This document shows, in pieces, positions 22,955 through 30,352 of a stretch of DNA of 64,000 nt. Position 1 is the first letter of the stretch. The number at the start of each line of letters is the position of its first letter. This DNA is from Pseudomonadota bacterium. Lineage in GTDB: Bacteria > Pseudomonadota > Gammaproteobacteria > Burkholderiales > Burkholderiaceae_E. Both the position numbers and the translations under genes were made by a program. The stretch lies in contig JAEWGX010000130.1 of NCBI GenBank assembly GCA_023388075.1, positions 14,971 to 78,970 of the forward strand. Reading direction: 5' to 3'. The notes beneath the pieces are model-generated. The model searched no databases and had not been told where the DNA came from. It saw nothing but the letters and a program-made list of their open reading frames with translations.

Positions 22955-23302
22955 TCAGGGGCGGAGCATCCGCACGAGTGCGGCGATGTCCCGCGCGGCG
23001 GCCTCCTGGGCGGACTCCTCGATCGCACGGTAGCGGCGGACCAGCTCCTGGCCGCTGGCGGTGACGGTGGCGCCACCTCCCTGCCTGCCGCCCACCGTGC
23101 CGATGACCGCCGGCGACGTCATGCCGCGGTTGAGCTCGTCCACCAGGAGCCAGGCGCGGCGATAGGACATGCCCAGGCTTCGTGCGGCCGCGGAGATGGA
23201 TCCGGAGTCGGCGATCGCCTCCAGCAGGGCGATCTTGCCGGGGCCGATCGCGATACCGTCATCGCGGTAGATGCGGAGCCGAAACTGGACTCTGAACGTC
23301 AT
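22955..23302 (-). CDS. modE: ModE-family molybdate-responsive winged-helix regulator (DNA-binding domain only)
   Basis: 115 residues matching the N-terminal winged HTH of ModE: GPGKIALLEAIADSGSISAAARSLGMSYRRAW (quoted in parts as GPGKIALLEAI and SISAAARSLGMSYRRAW), then LLVDELNR and the wing GGRQGGGATVT. The C-terminal Mop domains that bind molybdate in E. coli ModE are absent, so sensing must be done differently or by another protein. It is the promoter-proximal gene of the mod cluster, 72 nt from modB. Confidence 0.88.
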   Translation of the reverse strand: MTFRVQFRLRIYRDDGIAIGPGKIALLEAIADSGSISAAARSLGMSYRRAWLLVDELNRGMTSPAVIGTVGGRQGGGATVTASGQELVRRYRAIEESAQEAAARDIAALVRMLRP

Positions 23303-23534
23303 ACTGGTGTCGGATCAGGACACGAAGTGTGGCTACTACGCACTGACAGCTTGCCCCTATCGAATCGCAGGCGGATTCTATGGTCGCAGTCGGAACGTCA
23401 CGGTGCATTCTTCCCAGGCCGCCGCGACGCCGCCCGTCCGGCACGGGAAACCGCCATTCGATTCTGAACCGGCCTCATCGTCGGCGCGACTTATGGTTGT
23501 CCCAGCTTCGCGACGCAACGATGTGGAGGCTTTC

Positions 23535-23897
23535 ATGAGCACGATGGCAGCAGTGCGCCGGTTCTTCGAGAAGGCGCCGCGCTTCTCCGAACTGTCCCGC
23601 GCGATGGCGACTTTCTCCCGCGAGGACTTCCGCCTGCCGCTCACGCCCGCCAACTTCCTCGCCTTCGTGGAGCGGGAAGCCGGCGACCTGGACGAGGAGT
23701 CGATGCTGGAGTACTGCCGCACGCACCTCGGCTACGCGGGCGCGTGGAACCTGGGCATCGAGCTGGAGGTCCGCACCTGCTGGCGCCTTGCCTGCACGCT
23801 GGACCACTGGCAGGACCTGATCCAGGGCGCCCCCGCGCTGGAGGAATCCACCGACTTCGCGGCGTCGGAAGAGCGCGAGGAAGCCTTCGCCGGCTGA
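23535..23897 (+). CDS. Conserved-looking hypothetical protein, 120 aa
   Basis: Not recognised. ATG 23535 is preceded by GGAGG at about 5 nt. The 120 residues look like a soluble, acidic, mainly helical domain: a basic N-terminal helix, FSREDFRLPLTPANF, several aromatic residues (YAGAWNLG, WRLACTLDHWQDLI), and an acidic C-terminal tail. No signal peptide or membrane segment. It is divergent from modE across 232 nt, in which no strong promoter was identified, so shared regulation with molybdate uptake is only a possibility. Confidence 0.65.
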   Translation: MSTMAAVRRFFEKAPRFSELSRAMATFSREDFRLPLTPANFLAFVEREAGDLDEESMLEYCRTHLGYAGAWNLGIELEVRTCWRLACTLDHWQDLIQGAPALEESTDFAASEEREEAFAG

Positions 23898-23996
23898 TTC
23901 CGGCCCCCCCCCGCGCGAAAGGCTGCGCCGGGGCCCGCCAGCCCCTCGACCTCCGCCCGCCGTGCACGCGTCCACGGTGCCCGGTACTATCCGGGC

Positions 23997-24857
23997 ATGC
24001 TGACCGCGACCGACCTCCTCCTCGCCATGGACCAAGTCCGTTTCGCCGCCCCCTCGGGGCGGGAACGGCTGGATGACCTGGCTGCCGCCCGCCGCCTCCA
24101 GGCCGACATCAACCGGCTGCGACTGGATCGCGGCGACAAGCCGCTCGGCTACAAGATCGGCTTCACCAACCGAAGTCTCTGGCCGGTCTACGGCGTCTCG
24201 GAACCGATCTGGGCACCGATATGGAACACGACGGTATTCCAGTCCGATGCCGGGCCGTCGGTCCAGATCGCCCACGTCGAGCTGGAACGGATCGGCAAGC
24301 CGATCGGCTCGTTCAACCTGCCCCGGATGGAACCGGAGGTGGTGCTGGGCCTGCGCAAGGCGCCGGCCAGCGATTCGCTCGAGGATCTCGCCGACGCCGT
24401 CGAGTGGGTAGCCCACGGCTACGAGCTGGTGCAGAGCGCCTGGCCGGACTGGAAGTTCTCCGCGGCCGAGGCGTTCGCCGCGCAAGGCATGCACGGCGCG
24501 CTGCTGATCGGCCCACGGCGGCAGGTGCTGGCCCATGGGCAGTTGCCCGCGTTCCTCGCCGCGGTCCGGGTCAACCTCACCTGCAATGGCGACGTGATCG
24601 CCGACGGCGACGGCACGGCGGTGCTCGACGGGCCTGTCCAGGCGCTCGGACACCTGGTGCGGATGCTCGCGGAGAATCCCCCGGACGATCCGTTCCGTCT
24701 CGGCCCCGGCTCGATAGTCACCACCGGCACGCTGACGGATGCGCAGCCGCTGCTCAAGGGACAGCATTGGGCGACCGGCGTGAGCTCCTCCGCACCACCG
24801 GCGATCGCGACCAGCACGCTGTCGGCGCCGCTGGTCGATCTCAGCATGCGGACGTAG
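23997..24857 (+). CDS. 2-keto-4-pentenoate hydratase / fumarylacetoacetate-hydrolase family protein
   Basis: 286 residues of the FAH/hydratase fold. Members add water to 2-hydroxypenta-2,4-dienoate (meta-cleavage pathways) or decarboxylate related acids, using a divalent metal. Visible features are PLGYKIGFTNRSLWPVYGV near the N-terminus, metal-ligand acidic residues in MEPEVVLGL, a second set in AHGYELVQS, and a C-terminal glycine-rich ligand loop (PGSIVTTGTLTDAQPL) typical of MhpD-like hydratases. It stands alone without dioxygenase or aldolase neighbours, so the substrate cannot be fixed. Confidence 0.78.
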   Translation: MLTATDLLLAMDQVRFAAPSGRERLDDLAAARRLQADINRLRLDRGDKPLGYKIGFTNRSLWPVYGVSEPIWAPIWNTTVFQSDAGPSVQIAHVELERIGKPIGSFNLPRMEPEVVLGLRKAPASDSLEDLADAVEWVAHGYELVQSAWPDWKFSAAEAFAAQGMHGALLIGPRRQVLAHGQLPAFLAAVRVNLTCNGDVIADGDGTAVLDGPVQALGHLVRMLAENPPDDPFRLGPGSIVTTGTLTDAQPLLKGQHWATGVSSSAPPAIATSTLSAPLVDLSMRT

Positions 24858-24966
24858 GAGTCCGCGGCGCAGGACCGTACGCCCACCCGCGTCATTCCAC
24901 CGTTCAGCGGCAGGAGATCGTGCGCGACCCTGTCGAACGGCGTAGTATTGGCCAGATGGCGGAGTT

Positions 24967-24984
24967 CCCGCCGTGAGCGGCGGG
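24967..24984. repeat. 7-bp hairpin downstream of the hydratase gene
   Basis: CCCGCCG (24967-24973) and CGGCGGG (24978-24984) enclose a 4-nt loop TGAG, making a very stable hairpin. No T-run follows on either strand. It could be a factor-independent pause or Rho-related terminator between the hydratase and the small membrane gene. Confidence 0.4.
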
Positions 24985-25026
24985 TGCCCGGACCGGCCGC
25001 TCGACAGACCCTGATTCGAGACCGAC

Positions 25027-25203
25027 ATGCCGGAAATCACCCCCGCCCAGCGCACCGCCACGACCGCCAAGGTGATCCTGGGCGCGGGTGTGCTCGCCTG
25101 GGGTTCGGCAATGCTGCGCGGATCAGTGGTGGCCACCGTCATCGCCGGCGTGCTGCTGGTCTTCGGTGGCGCCCTGCTGATCGCGGCACGCCGCGAAGTC
25201 TGA
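25027..25203 (+). CDS. Small membrane protein, 58 aa
   Basis: Short gene below usual length cut-offs. The frame runs from ATG 25027 to TGA 25201 and encodes 58 residues: a polar N-terminus (MPEITPAQRTATTAK), two hydrophobic segments (VILGAGVLAWGSAML; VVATVIAGVLLVFGGALLIA) and a basic end ARREV. The positive-inside pattern suggests a helical hairpin in the inner membrane. Codon third positions are GC-rich as in real genes here. No family recognised. Confidence 0.5.
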   Translation: MPEITPAQRTATTAKVILGAGVLAWGSAMLRGSVVATVIAGVLLVFGGALLIAARREV

Positions 25204-25312
25204 GCGGCCGCGAAAGCCGCATCGCCTAGGCCGGAGCCTCTGCGTCGCCCATCGGCACATGACTCGGGACGCGCGGCGCAGCGGGCCGCCGCCCCTTCCG
25301 GATAGACCCCAC

Positions 25313-25333
25313 CCTGCCGGTGCAGCCGGCAGG
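25313..25333 (+). promoter_or_regulatory. Hairpin overlapping the ribosome binding site of the next gene
   Basis: CCTGCCGG (25313-25320) and CCGGCAGG (25326-25333) pair perfectly around a 5-nt loop. The 3' arm ends in AGG, and AGGA (331-334 of this kilobase) is the only Shine-Dalgarno-like sequence before ATG 25345, 10 nt away. The hairpin would therefore mask the start region, which could limit translation. Function is inferred from position. Confidence 0.45.
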
Positions 25334-25344
25334 ACGAGATCGAC

Positions 25345-26583
25345 ATGACCTTCACCGCCATTCGAATCGACGACCTGGCGCTGGACCAGGAACTGACCGA
25401 AGACGCCACCGTCGGCCCGGAGCTCGCCCAGGCCGCGCACGCCTATCGCTCGACGCCGCGCGCGCTCGTCTGGCGCAATCCGTCGTCGGAGTGGCAGCTC
25501 CTGGTGGTCCTGCTGCCGCTTGCCACGCGACTGTCGCTCATGACCAATCCCATCTTCGGGCGGCTCGTGCGCGACTGGGGCTTGGGGATCCGCTTCATCG
25601 GCGTCGATGCGGAGCAGTCGGTGTACGACTTCCGCGACCTGCTGCATCCGCGGGCGCTCGGCAAGCTGGTCAAGGCGCTTGCCCGTTTCGTCGAGCAATC
25701 GCCGATCGCGGGGTCCGCGGGCGGCGCGGACCATCCGGCGCTCGACATGCTGTTCTCCGTGCTCGCCGACGACATGCTCACCATTCTCGAGTCCCGCCGC
25801 GACGACTGGCGCCGGCATCTCGCGCGTGAGGATCGGCTGGCGATCGACCGCATCGGCAGCGACCAGGCGCCCGGAGGCCGCAGCCTGTTCGACCGGCGCA
25901 CCCGGTTCCCGGACTTCCTCGCGCAACTCAGGCAGGCGCTGCGCCTGCAGATGATCGACGTGGAGTTCTACGGCCGGGTGCTGCGTTCGATCGACCTGCG
26001 CGAGGACAGCGTCGAGTCTCGCATCCTCGCCATCCTGGAGGGCGCGCTCGACCCGGTGACCCTCGCCAAGCTCGGGCGCACGCGCATCGGCCCGCATCTC
26101 GGCTGCTACAACTGGCTGCGGCTCGAGCCGCGGCTGGCCGCGCATCGCGCCTCGGTGCTCTACAAGATGCCGGTGCTTGCCCAGTTCCTGGCCGACCAGG
26201 GCCTCTGCGGCGCGGCGCCGGATCGACGCTCGGTATTCGCGCGGCAGATCGCCACCGGTGCGCACGAGCCCGGGCAGGCATCGGCCGCGGCTGCGGCGGC
26301 CCGGCGCGACGAAGCCAGCGTGCGGTCCCTGCTGCGCGCGATCGATTCGGGCCAGGACCGCTGGGTGATCGAATCGCTGGCGCAGTACTTCCGCGTCTCG
26401 GACAACCTGGTGCGCGCGCTGTGGCGCAACTGCCCGGCCGCGCTCGGCGCGCCGCCGGAGTGGCACCTGCGTCAGATATTGCTTGCCCTCAACGAGCGAC
26501 CGGAGCGCAACTGGCCGTCCGACGCGGCCGGCTGGCTCGCGTTCAAGTCGTCGGCGGTGCCCGCAGCGATCGATCCGCGGTAG
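25345..26583 (+). CDS. Hypothetical protein, 412 aa
   Basis: Not recognised. It is a predominantly helical, soluble-looking protein with no signal peptide. Noticeable stretches are WQLLVVLLPLATRLSL (one hydrophobic patch), RDDWRRHLAREDR, RQALRLQMIDVEFYGRVLRS, LGCYNWLRLEPRLAAHRASV and a C-terminal section with a possible helix-turn-helix-like run (YFRVSDNLVRALWRNCP). Composition and GC-rich third positions support real coding. Its last 112 nt overlap the 3' end of the convergent patatin gene. Confidence 0.7.
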   Translation: MTFTAIRIDDLALDQELTEDATVGPELAQAAHAYRSTPRALVWRNPSSEWQLLVVLLPLATRLSLMTNPIFGRLVRDWGLGIRFIGVDAEQSVYDFRDLLHPRALGKLVKALARFVEQSPIAGSAGGADHPALDMLFSVLADDMLTILESRRDDWRRHLAREDRLAIDRIGSDQAPGGRSLFDRRTRFPDFLAQLRQALRLQMIDVEFYGRVLRSIDLREDSVESRILAILEGALDPVTLAKLGRTRIGPHLGCYNWLRLEPRLAAHRASVLYKMPVLAQFLADQGLCGAAPDRRSVFARQIATGAHEPGQASAAAAAARRDEASVRSLLRAIDSGQDRWVIESLAQYFRVSDNLVRALWRNCPAALGAPPEWHLRQILLALNERPERNWPSDAAGWLAFKSSAVPAAIDPR

Positions 26584-27677
26584 GCCGCGAGCTTCGCGGT
26601 CATGTCGAGCGGTGCCGCGCTCTGCTCCTGCATGCCGTCGTTGGACGCCGCTTCGTCCGTCGCCGCGACGCCGTGGTCCCCGCCATCGCGATCCTTCGCC
26701 GCGATCGCGTCGTCCGCTTCCGCTTCCGGCGTCGGCGTCGCGTCCTCCATCGGCCCGGCTTGCGGCGGCGTCGCCGCCTCCGTGATGGACGGCGCGCCCG
26801 GCGCCTCTCCCCGCAGGCCGGTGCCCTCGAAGCGGCCGAGGGCGAACGTGCTCAGGAACGCCTCGCCGTCACGGCGGCCGAGATCGTAGGTCTTCAGGTA
26901 GCGCGCCGGCGAGGTGTAGTCCCAGCTGGACGCGGGCACGCGCTCCGAGGGCTGCACGTAGACCCGGCCGTCACGGGCGAAGACCGGCGCCATTCCCCGG
27001 TAGCGTCGGGTGGCGAGCACGAGCGTCTGGCCCGGCACGTCCGCGACCGTTGCGATCGGCACGTTGTCCATCAGCCCGCCGTCCAGGCAAGGCTCGCCGT
27101 CGAGCATCTCCACCGGCGTGAAGGGCGGCGTGCAGCTCGACGCCATCAGCAGGTCCACGAGCTCGCGCTCGCCGCGGCAGTCCTGGACGCGGCGGATCTC
27201 GTGGCGAAAGCCCAGCCGCTCGCCCAGGCCCGCGTGCAGGGAGCCATGCCAGTACTTCTCGACGTTGTAGGCGACCAACCCCTTCAGCACCGCCCTGCCC
27301 GGGCTCATGCCGGGCGGCAGCCGGGCGACCAGCACGCGAATCTCCGGCGCGCGCCACATCAGTTGCCGGAAGTGATCGCCGCCCAGCAGCGCGCGCAGCG
27401 CCTTGCGATAGATCGCCGCATGCGGCATGAGGCGCTCGCCGCGGCGCATGAGGTTGAGCCAGTTGACGTTGCTGCGCACATGCGCGAGCTCGCGCTCGTA
27501 CCACGCGAGCGCGCGCCTGGAGTCATTGGCATGGACGAGGCAGGCGGTGACCGCGCCGGCCGAGACCGCGCCGATCACCCGCGGATGCAGCTCGATCTCT
27601 CCCGCGACCGTGTCCCAGAACCCGGCCTGCCACCAGCAGCGATGGCCTCCGCCGGCGAAGACCACCTTGTCAAACAT
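26472..27677 (-). CDS. Patatin-like phospholipase family protein
   Basis: 401 residues. Patatins are Ser-Asp dyad acyl hydrolases acting on membrane lipids. The N-terminal VVFAGGGHRCWWQAG is the oxyanion-loop region. The nucleophile elbow reads IGAVSAGAV, so the residue two before the serine is Ala rather than the Gly of GxSxG. The dyad Asp is in CLDGGLMDNVP (DGG). Residues after about 285 are acidic, Ala/Thr/Pro-rich low complexity. No signal peptide. The tail is encoded antisense to the end of the neighbouring hypothetical gene (112-nt overlap). Confidence 0.82.
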   Translation of the reverse strand: MFDKVVFAGGGHRCWWQAGFWDTVAGEIELHPRVIGAVSAGAVTACLVHANDSRRALAWYERELAHVRSNVNWLNLMRRGERLMPHAAIYRKALRALLGGDHFRQLMWRAPEIRVLVARLPPGMSPGRAVLKGLVAYNVEKYWHGSLHAGLGERLGFRHEIRRVQDCRGERELVDLLMASSCTPPFTPVEMLDGEPCLDGGLMDNVPIATVADVPGQTLVLATRRYRGMAPVFARDGRVYVQPSERVPASSWDYTSPARYLKTYDLGRRDGEAFLSTFALGRFEGTGLRGEAPGAPSITEAATPPQAGPMEDATPTPEAEADDAIAAKDRDGGDHGVAATDEAASNDGMQEQSAAPLDMTAKLAAYRGSIAAGTADDLNASQPAASDGQLRSGRSLRASNI

Positions 27678-27727
27678 TGGATCGCCCTCGCAGGCTGACC
27701 GGAATCGCTGCCATCACCAGCGGAATT

Positions 27728-28168
27728 CTAGAGCAGTGCGTAGGTCGTGGTGGCATGCGAGGCGAGCTTTCCGTCGGCGCCGGTTATCTCTATCTCGCCG
27801 AAGGCGAGCGTGCGGCCCGGCTTGAGCACGCGCGCGAGCACGCGCACGTCCCCGCCGGAGACCGGCCGCATGAAGCTCATGGCCTGCCCGACGGTCGTCA
27901 TCGGACGGAATTCGCCGAGCTGTCCGGCGATGGCGATCACCATCGCGGTGTCCGCCGCGGCCATGAGCGCCTGCCCGCAGATGGTGCCACCCTCGCGGCA
28001 GAGCTTCGCATCGAACGGCAGCAGCAGCTCCGCCTCGCCGCCGCCCACCCTGACCGGACGCAGCCCGAGAGACTGCACCCACGGGGCGAAGAGGTCCGCG
28101 AGCCAACGTGTCGCCTGCTCCACCAACGCCTGCTCGCCCAGCTCCTTGCCCTGCCCCGTTGCCGTCAT
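27728..28168 (-). CDS. PaaI-type hotdog-fold thioesterase
   Basis: 146 residues with the hotdog fold of PaaI/YbdB acyl-CoA thioesterases. The central helix is preceded by GGTICGQALMAAADTAMVIAI, where the usual HGG...D motif is replaced by GGTICGQA with the aspartate kept (AADTAM). TTVGQAMSFMRPVSGGDV and ITGADGKLASHATTTYAL complete the fold. The substrate is unknown. Its ATG overlaps the stop of the DUF4254 gene (ATGA). Confidence 0.75.
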   Translation of the reverse strand: MTATGQGKELGEQALVEQATRWLADLFAPWVQSLGLRPVRVGGGEAELLLPFDAKLCREGGTICGQALMAAADTAMVIAIAGQLGEFRPMTTVGQAMSFMRPVSGGDVRVLARVLKPGRTLAFGEIEITGADGKLASHATTTYALL

Positions 28169-28941
28169 GCTCGCGTCCCCTTCGTCTCCTTCATCCCCTT
28201 CGTCGCCTCGGCGACCAGCGCCGGATTGAAGCGCGGATCGTTGTACATCTTGAACTGGCGATAGACCTTGAAATAGGCGCGGCCCGCGCGGCAGTCCTCG
28301 ATGAGCCGGTCATAGCAGCCGGCAAGGTCGTCGCGCTGCATGCGCAGCCGTTCGAGCCGTGCCTTGCTCGCCTCCCGGTGCGCATCGTCGACATCGGTTC
28401 GCCGCGTCTGCAGGTCCATCGCGTGAACCTTGAGCGCCAGGATCGACAGCCGGTCGATCATGCTTCCCGCGGTCTCGCTGTTGAGCCGTGCTCCCGGCCC
28501 GGGCGTGCTGACCGGCGCGTCGTTCGCGGCGGATTCGCGGTCCACCAGGCCCAGCGCGACCAGCAGCAGCTCGTCCACCCGCTCGGTGGCGTCGTTGCGC
28601 GCCTGGTTGAAGCCGTCGATGTTGCGCTTGTTGGCGGCGATGTCGCTGTCCGAGACGCGCGTGCGGCGGGCGAGGTCCTCCTCCGCCCAGAGCAGGCAGT
28701 TGTAGCGGTGGTTGGTGGCGATCCACTGCCAGAGCATCCCTGCCGGCGCGTCCGGCGCGGGCCTGTCGCCCGTCGCGGGATCCGCCGACCCGCCCGCCGA
28801 TCGCGTGGCGGATTCGACCGCCGCGGCCACGGCCGTCTCGTCGGCGGGCCATCCGGCACGCCCGAAGCACGATTCATGGAAAGCGACGATTGCCGCGCCG
28901 GTCGGCAGCCGGGCGTCGCTGCCCCGCGGTGTCCTGTCCAT
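28165..28941 (-). CDS. DUF4254 domain-containing protein
   Basis: 258 residues from ATG 28941, which has GGAG upstream; ATG 28971 is possible but lacks one. Recognisable DUF4254 features are the N-terminal segment AFHESCFGRAGWP, LWQWIATNHRYNCLLWAEEDLARR, NKRNIDGFNQARND, and a C-terminal charged helix ending YFKVYRQFKMYNDP. Function is unknown. In proteobacteria the family often sits beside glycosyltransferases of lipopolysaccharide assembly, and here it is divergent from a GT9 heptosyltransferase. Confidence 0.8.
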   Translation of the reverse strand: MDRTPRGSDARLPTGAAIVAFHESCFGRAGWPADETAVAAAVESATRSAGGSADPATGDRPAPDAPAGMLWQWIATNHRYNCLLWAEEDLARRTRVSDSDIAANKRNIDGFNQARNDATERVDELLLVALGLVDRESAANDAPVSTPGPGARLNSETAGSMIDRLSILALKVHAMDLQTRRTDVDDAHREASKARLERLRMQRDDLAGCYDRLIEDCRAGRAYFKVYRQFKMYNDPRFNPALVAEATKGMKETKGTRA

Positions 28942-28989
28942 CGTCGCTTGGCTCCATAATGATGGCGACATGAGGCCCGATTATCGCCA

Positions 28990-29949
28990 ATGCGCCCGGT
29001 GATCGTCCGCCTGCCCAATTGGGTGGGCGACGTGGTGATGTCGCTGCCGGCGTTGACCCACCTCGCGCAGGCTGGCTTCAAGCCGATCCTGGTCGGCAAG
29101 GGCTGGTCCCGATCGCTGCTGGCGGGCTACGGCTGGGAGATCCATTCCCGTGCCGATCGCCTGCGCGACCGGGTCGCGCAGCTGCACGAGCTGCATCGCC
29201 GTGCCGCGCGACAGGACGCGCGCTTCGGCTCGCGCCTGAACACCCTGCTGCTCACCAACTCCTTCTCCAGCGCATTCGAGGCATGGCTCGCGCGGCTGCG
29301 GCCCGTAGGCTACCGGAATGACGGACGTGGCTGGATGCTCTCGGCGGCGCTCTCGCCGCCGCGCGATCCGGTGCACGAGTCGACCCGCTTCTGGCGGCTT
29401 GCCACCGCGCTGAGCGGCAGCGACATGCCGCAGCCCGCCCAGTTGCGGCTGCAGGTCGCGCCGCTCGCGCAGCAGGCCGCGGACACTTTGCTCGCGCAAC
29501 ATGCCCTTGGCGGCCAGTTCGCCTGCATCGTGCCGTTCGCCAGCGGAACGCTCCAGGGCCGGCCCAAGACATGGCCCACGTTCCCGGAGCTCGCGCGATG
29601 GCTGCGCCAGCTCATGCCCGTGGTGGTCGTGCCCGGTCCCGGGAGCGAAGCCGCGCTCGCCCACGCGCAGTATCCCGAGGCGATCGCCTTCGAGGGCGCG
29701 GACCTCGGCACCTATGCGGGCGTGCTGCGTCGGGCACGGCTGGTGGTGGCGAACGACACCGGGCCGGCGCACATCGCCGCGGCAGTCGGCGCGCCGCTGC
29801 TCTCCGTGCTGGGCCCCACGGACCCGGTCCGCCACCGACCGTGGGGCGCGCATGTCAACGTCGTGCAGCAGCAGCCCTGGCCAACGCTCGAGCAGGTCAC
29901 GGCCGAAGCGCGACGGATGCTGGCGGACGCCCACCCGACGGGAGACTGA
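28990..29949 (+). CDS. waaF: Glycosyltransferase family 9 (ADP-heptose:LPS heptosyltransferase II-like)
   Basis: 319 residues of GT-B fold. Family 9 enzymes transfer heptose from ADP-heptose to the lipopolysaccharide inner core in the cytoplasm. The N-terminal VRLPNWVGDVVMSLPALTHL is the WaaF-type acceptor-domain motif (PNWxGDxxMSxPA). NDTGPAHIAAAVGAP with GPTDPVRHRPWG forms the donor-binding C-terminal site. The symbol is by similarity; a WaaC- or WaaQ-like role cannot be excluded. Only 48 nt separate it from the divergent DUF4254 gene. Confidence 0.85.
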   Translation: MRPVIVRLPNWVGDVVMSLPALTHLAQAGFKPILVGKGWSRSLLAGYGWEIHSRADRLRDRVAQLHELHRRAARQDARFGSRLNTLLLTNSFSSAFEAWLARLRPVGYRNDGRGWMLSAALSPPRDPVHESTRFWRLATALSGSDMPQPAQLRLQVAPLAQQAADTLLAQHALGGQFACIVPFASGTLQGRPKTWPTFPELARWLRQLMPVVVVPGPGSEAALAHAQYPEAIAFEGADLGTYAGVLRRARLVVANDTGPAHIAAAVGAPLLSVLGPTDPVRHRPWGAHVNVVQQQPWPTLEQVTAEARRMLADAHPTGD

Positions 29950-30004
29950 GCGCCACCGCATGCGCGCGTGGCGCGTGCGCGCGCCGGCACGTCGCGACGC
30001 CGCG

Positions 30005-30010
30005 TATACT
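30005..30010 (+). promoter_or_regulatory. -10 element upstream of the cobalamin riboswitch
   Basis: TATACT stands out in a GC-rich stretch about 15 nt before the riboswitch. No good -35 hexamer is present 17 nt upstream, so the promoter is either weak or activator-dependent. Confidence 0.45.
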
Positions 30011-30020
30011 CGCCGCGCTC

Positions 30021-30250
30021 ACGGTGCTCGCCGTTCCGGCAACGGATCGGCGGTTAAACGGGAAGCAGTGAGGCCGGCGTCCATCGCGACATGCCCGGCC
30101 CAAACTGCGCTGCCCCCGCAACGGTAAGCAGGTCGGCCGCCTGATGGCGGCCGCGGGTACTCATCGGCCACTGGTGGTTGCAGCCGTTCCTCGAGGACGG
30201 GGCACGCCGGGAAGGCGGGAACCCGATGCCTGCCAGCCCGGATACCGGCC
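30021..30250 (+). promoter_or_regulatory. Cobalamin (B12) riboswitch
   Basis: Characteristic blocks occur in order: the 5' segment GTTAAACGGGAAGCAGTGAGG (in two parts, TTAAACGGGAA and GCAGTGAGG), the core CTGCGCTGCCCCCGCAACGG with GTAAGCAG, and the 3' B12 box GATGCCTGCCAGCCCGGATA. The last box is followed by ACCGG. The element ends about 100 nt before a TonB-dependent receptor gene. Known members bind adenosylcobalamin and turn off the downstream gene, usually by masking its start. The exact 5' edge is estimated. Confidence 0.92.
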
Positions 30251-30352
30251 GCGAGTTGCCCGGCACGCCGGCATCGGCCGCCCCACGCGGCAGGCCGGCG
30301 CGACCGGACCCACTGGCCGTCCCGCGGGGATGCGGGACTCACCGGAGCTCGC

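Noticed and set aside
26602..26889. Plus-strand frames over the patatin 3' tail
   Set aside because: Ser/Pro/Arg-rich shadow frames; the minus-strand gene explains the DNA.
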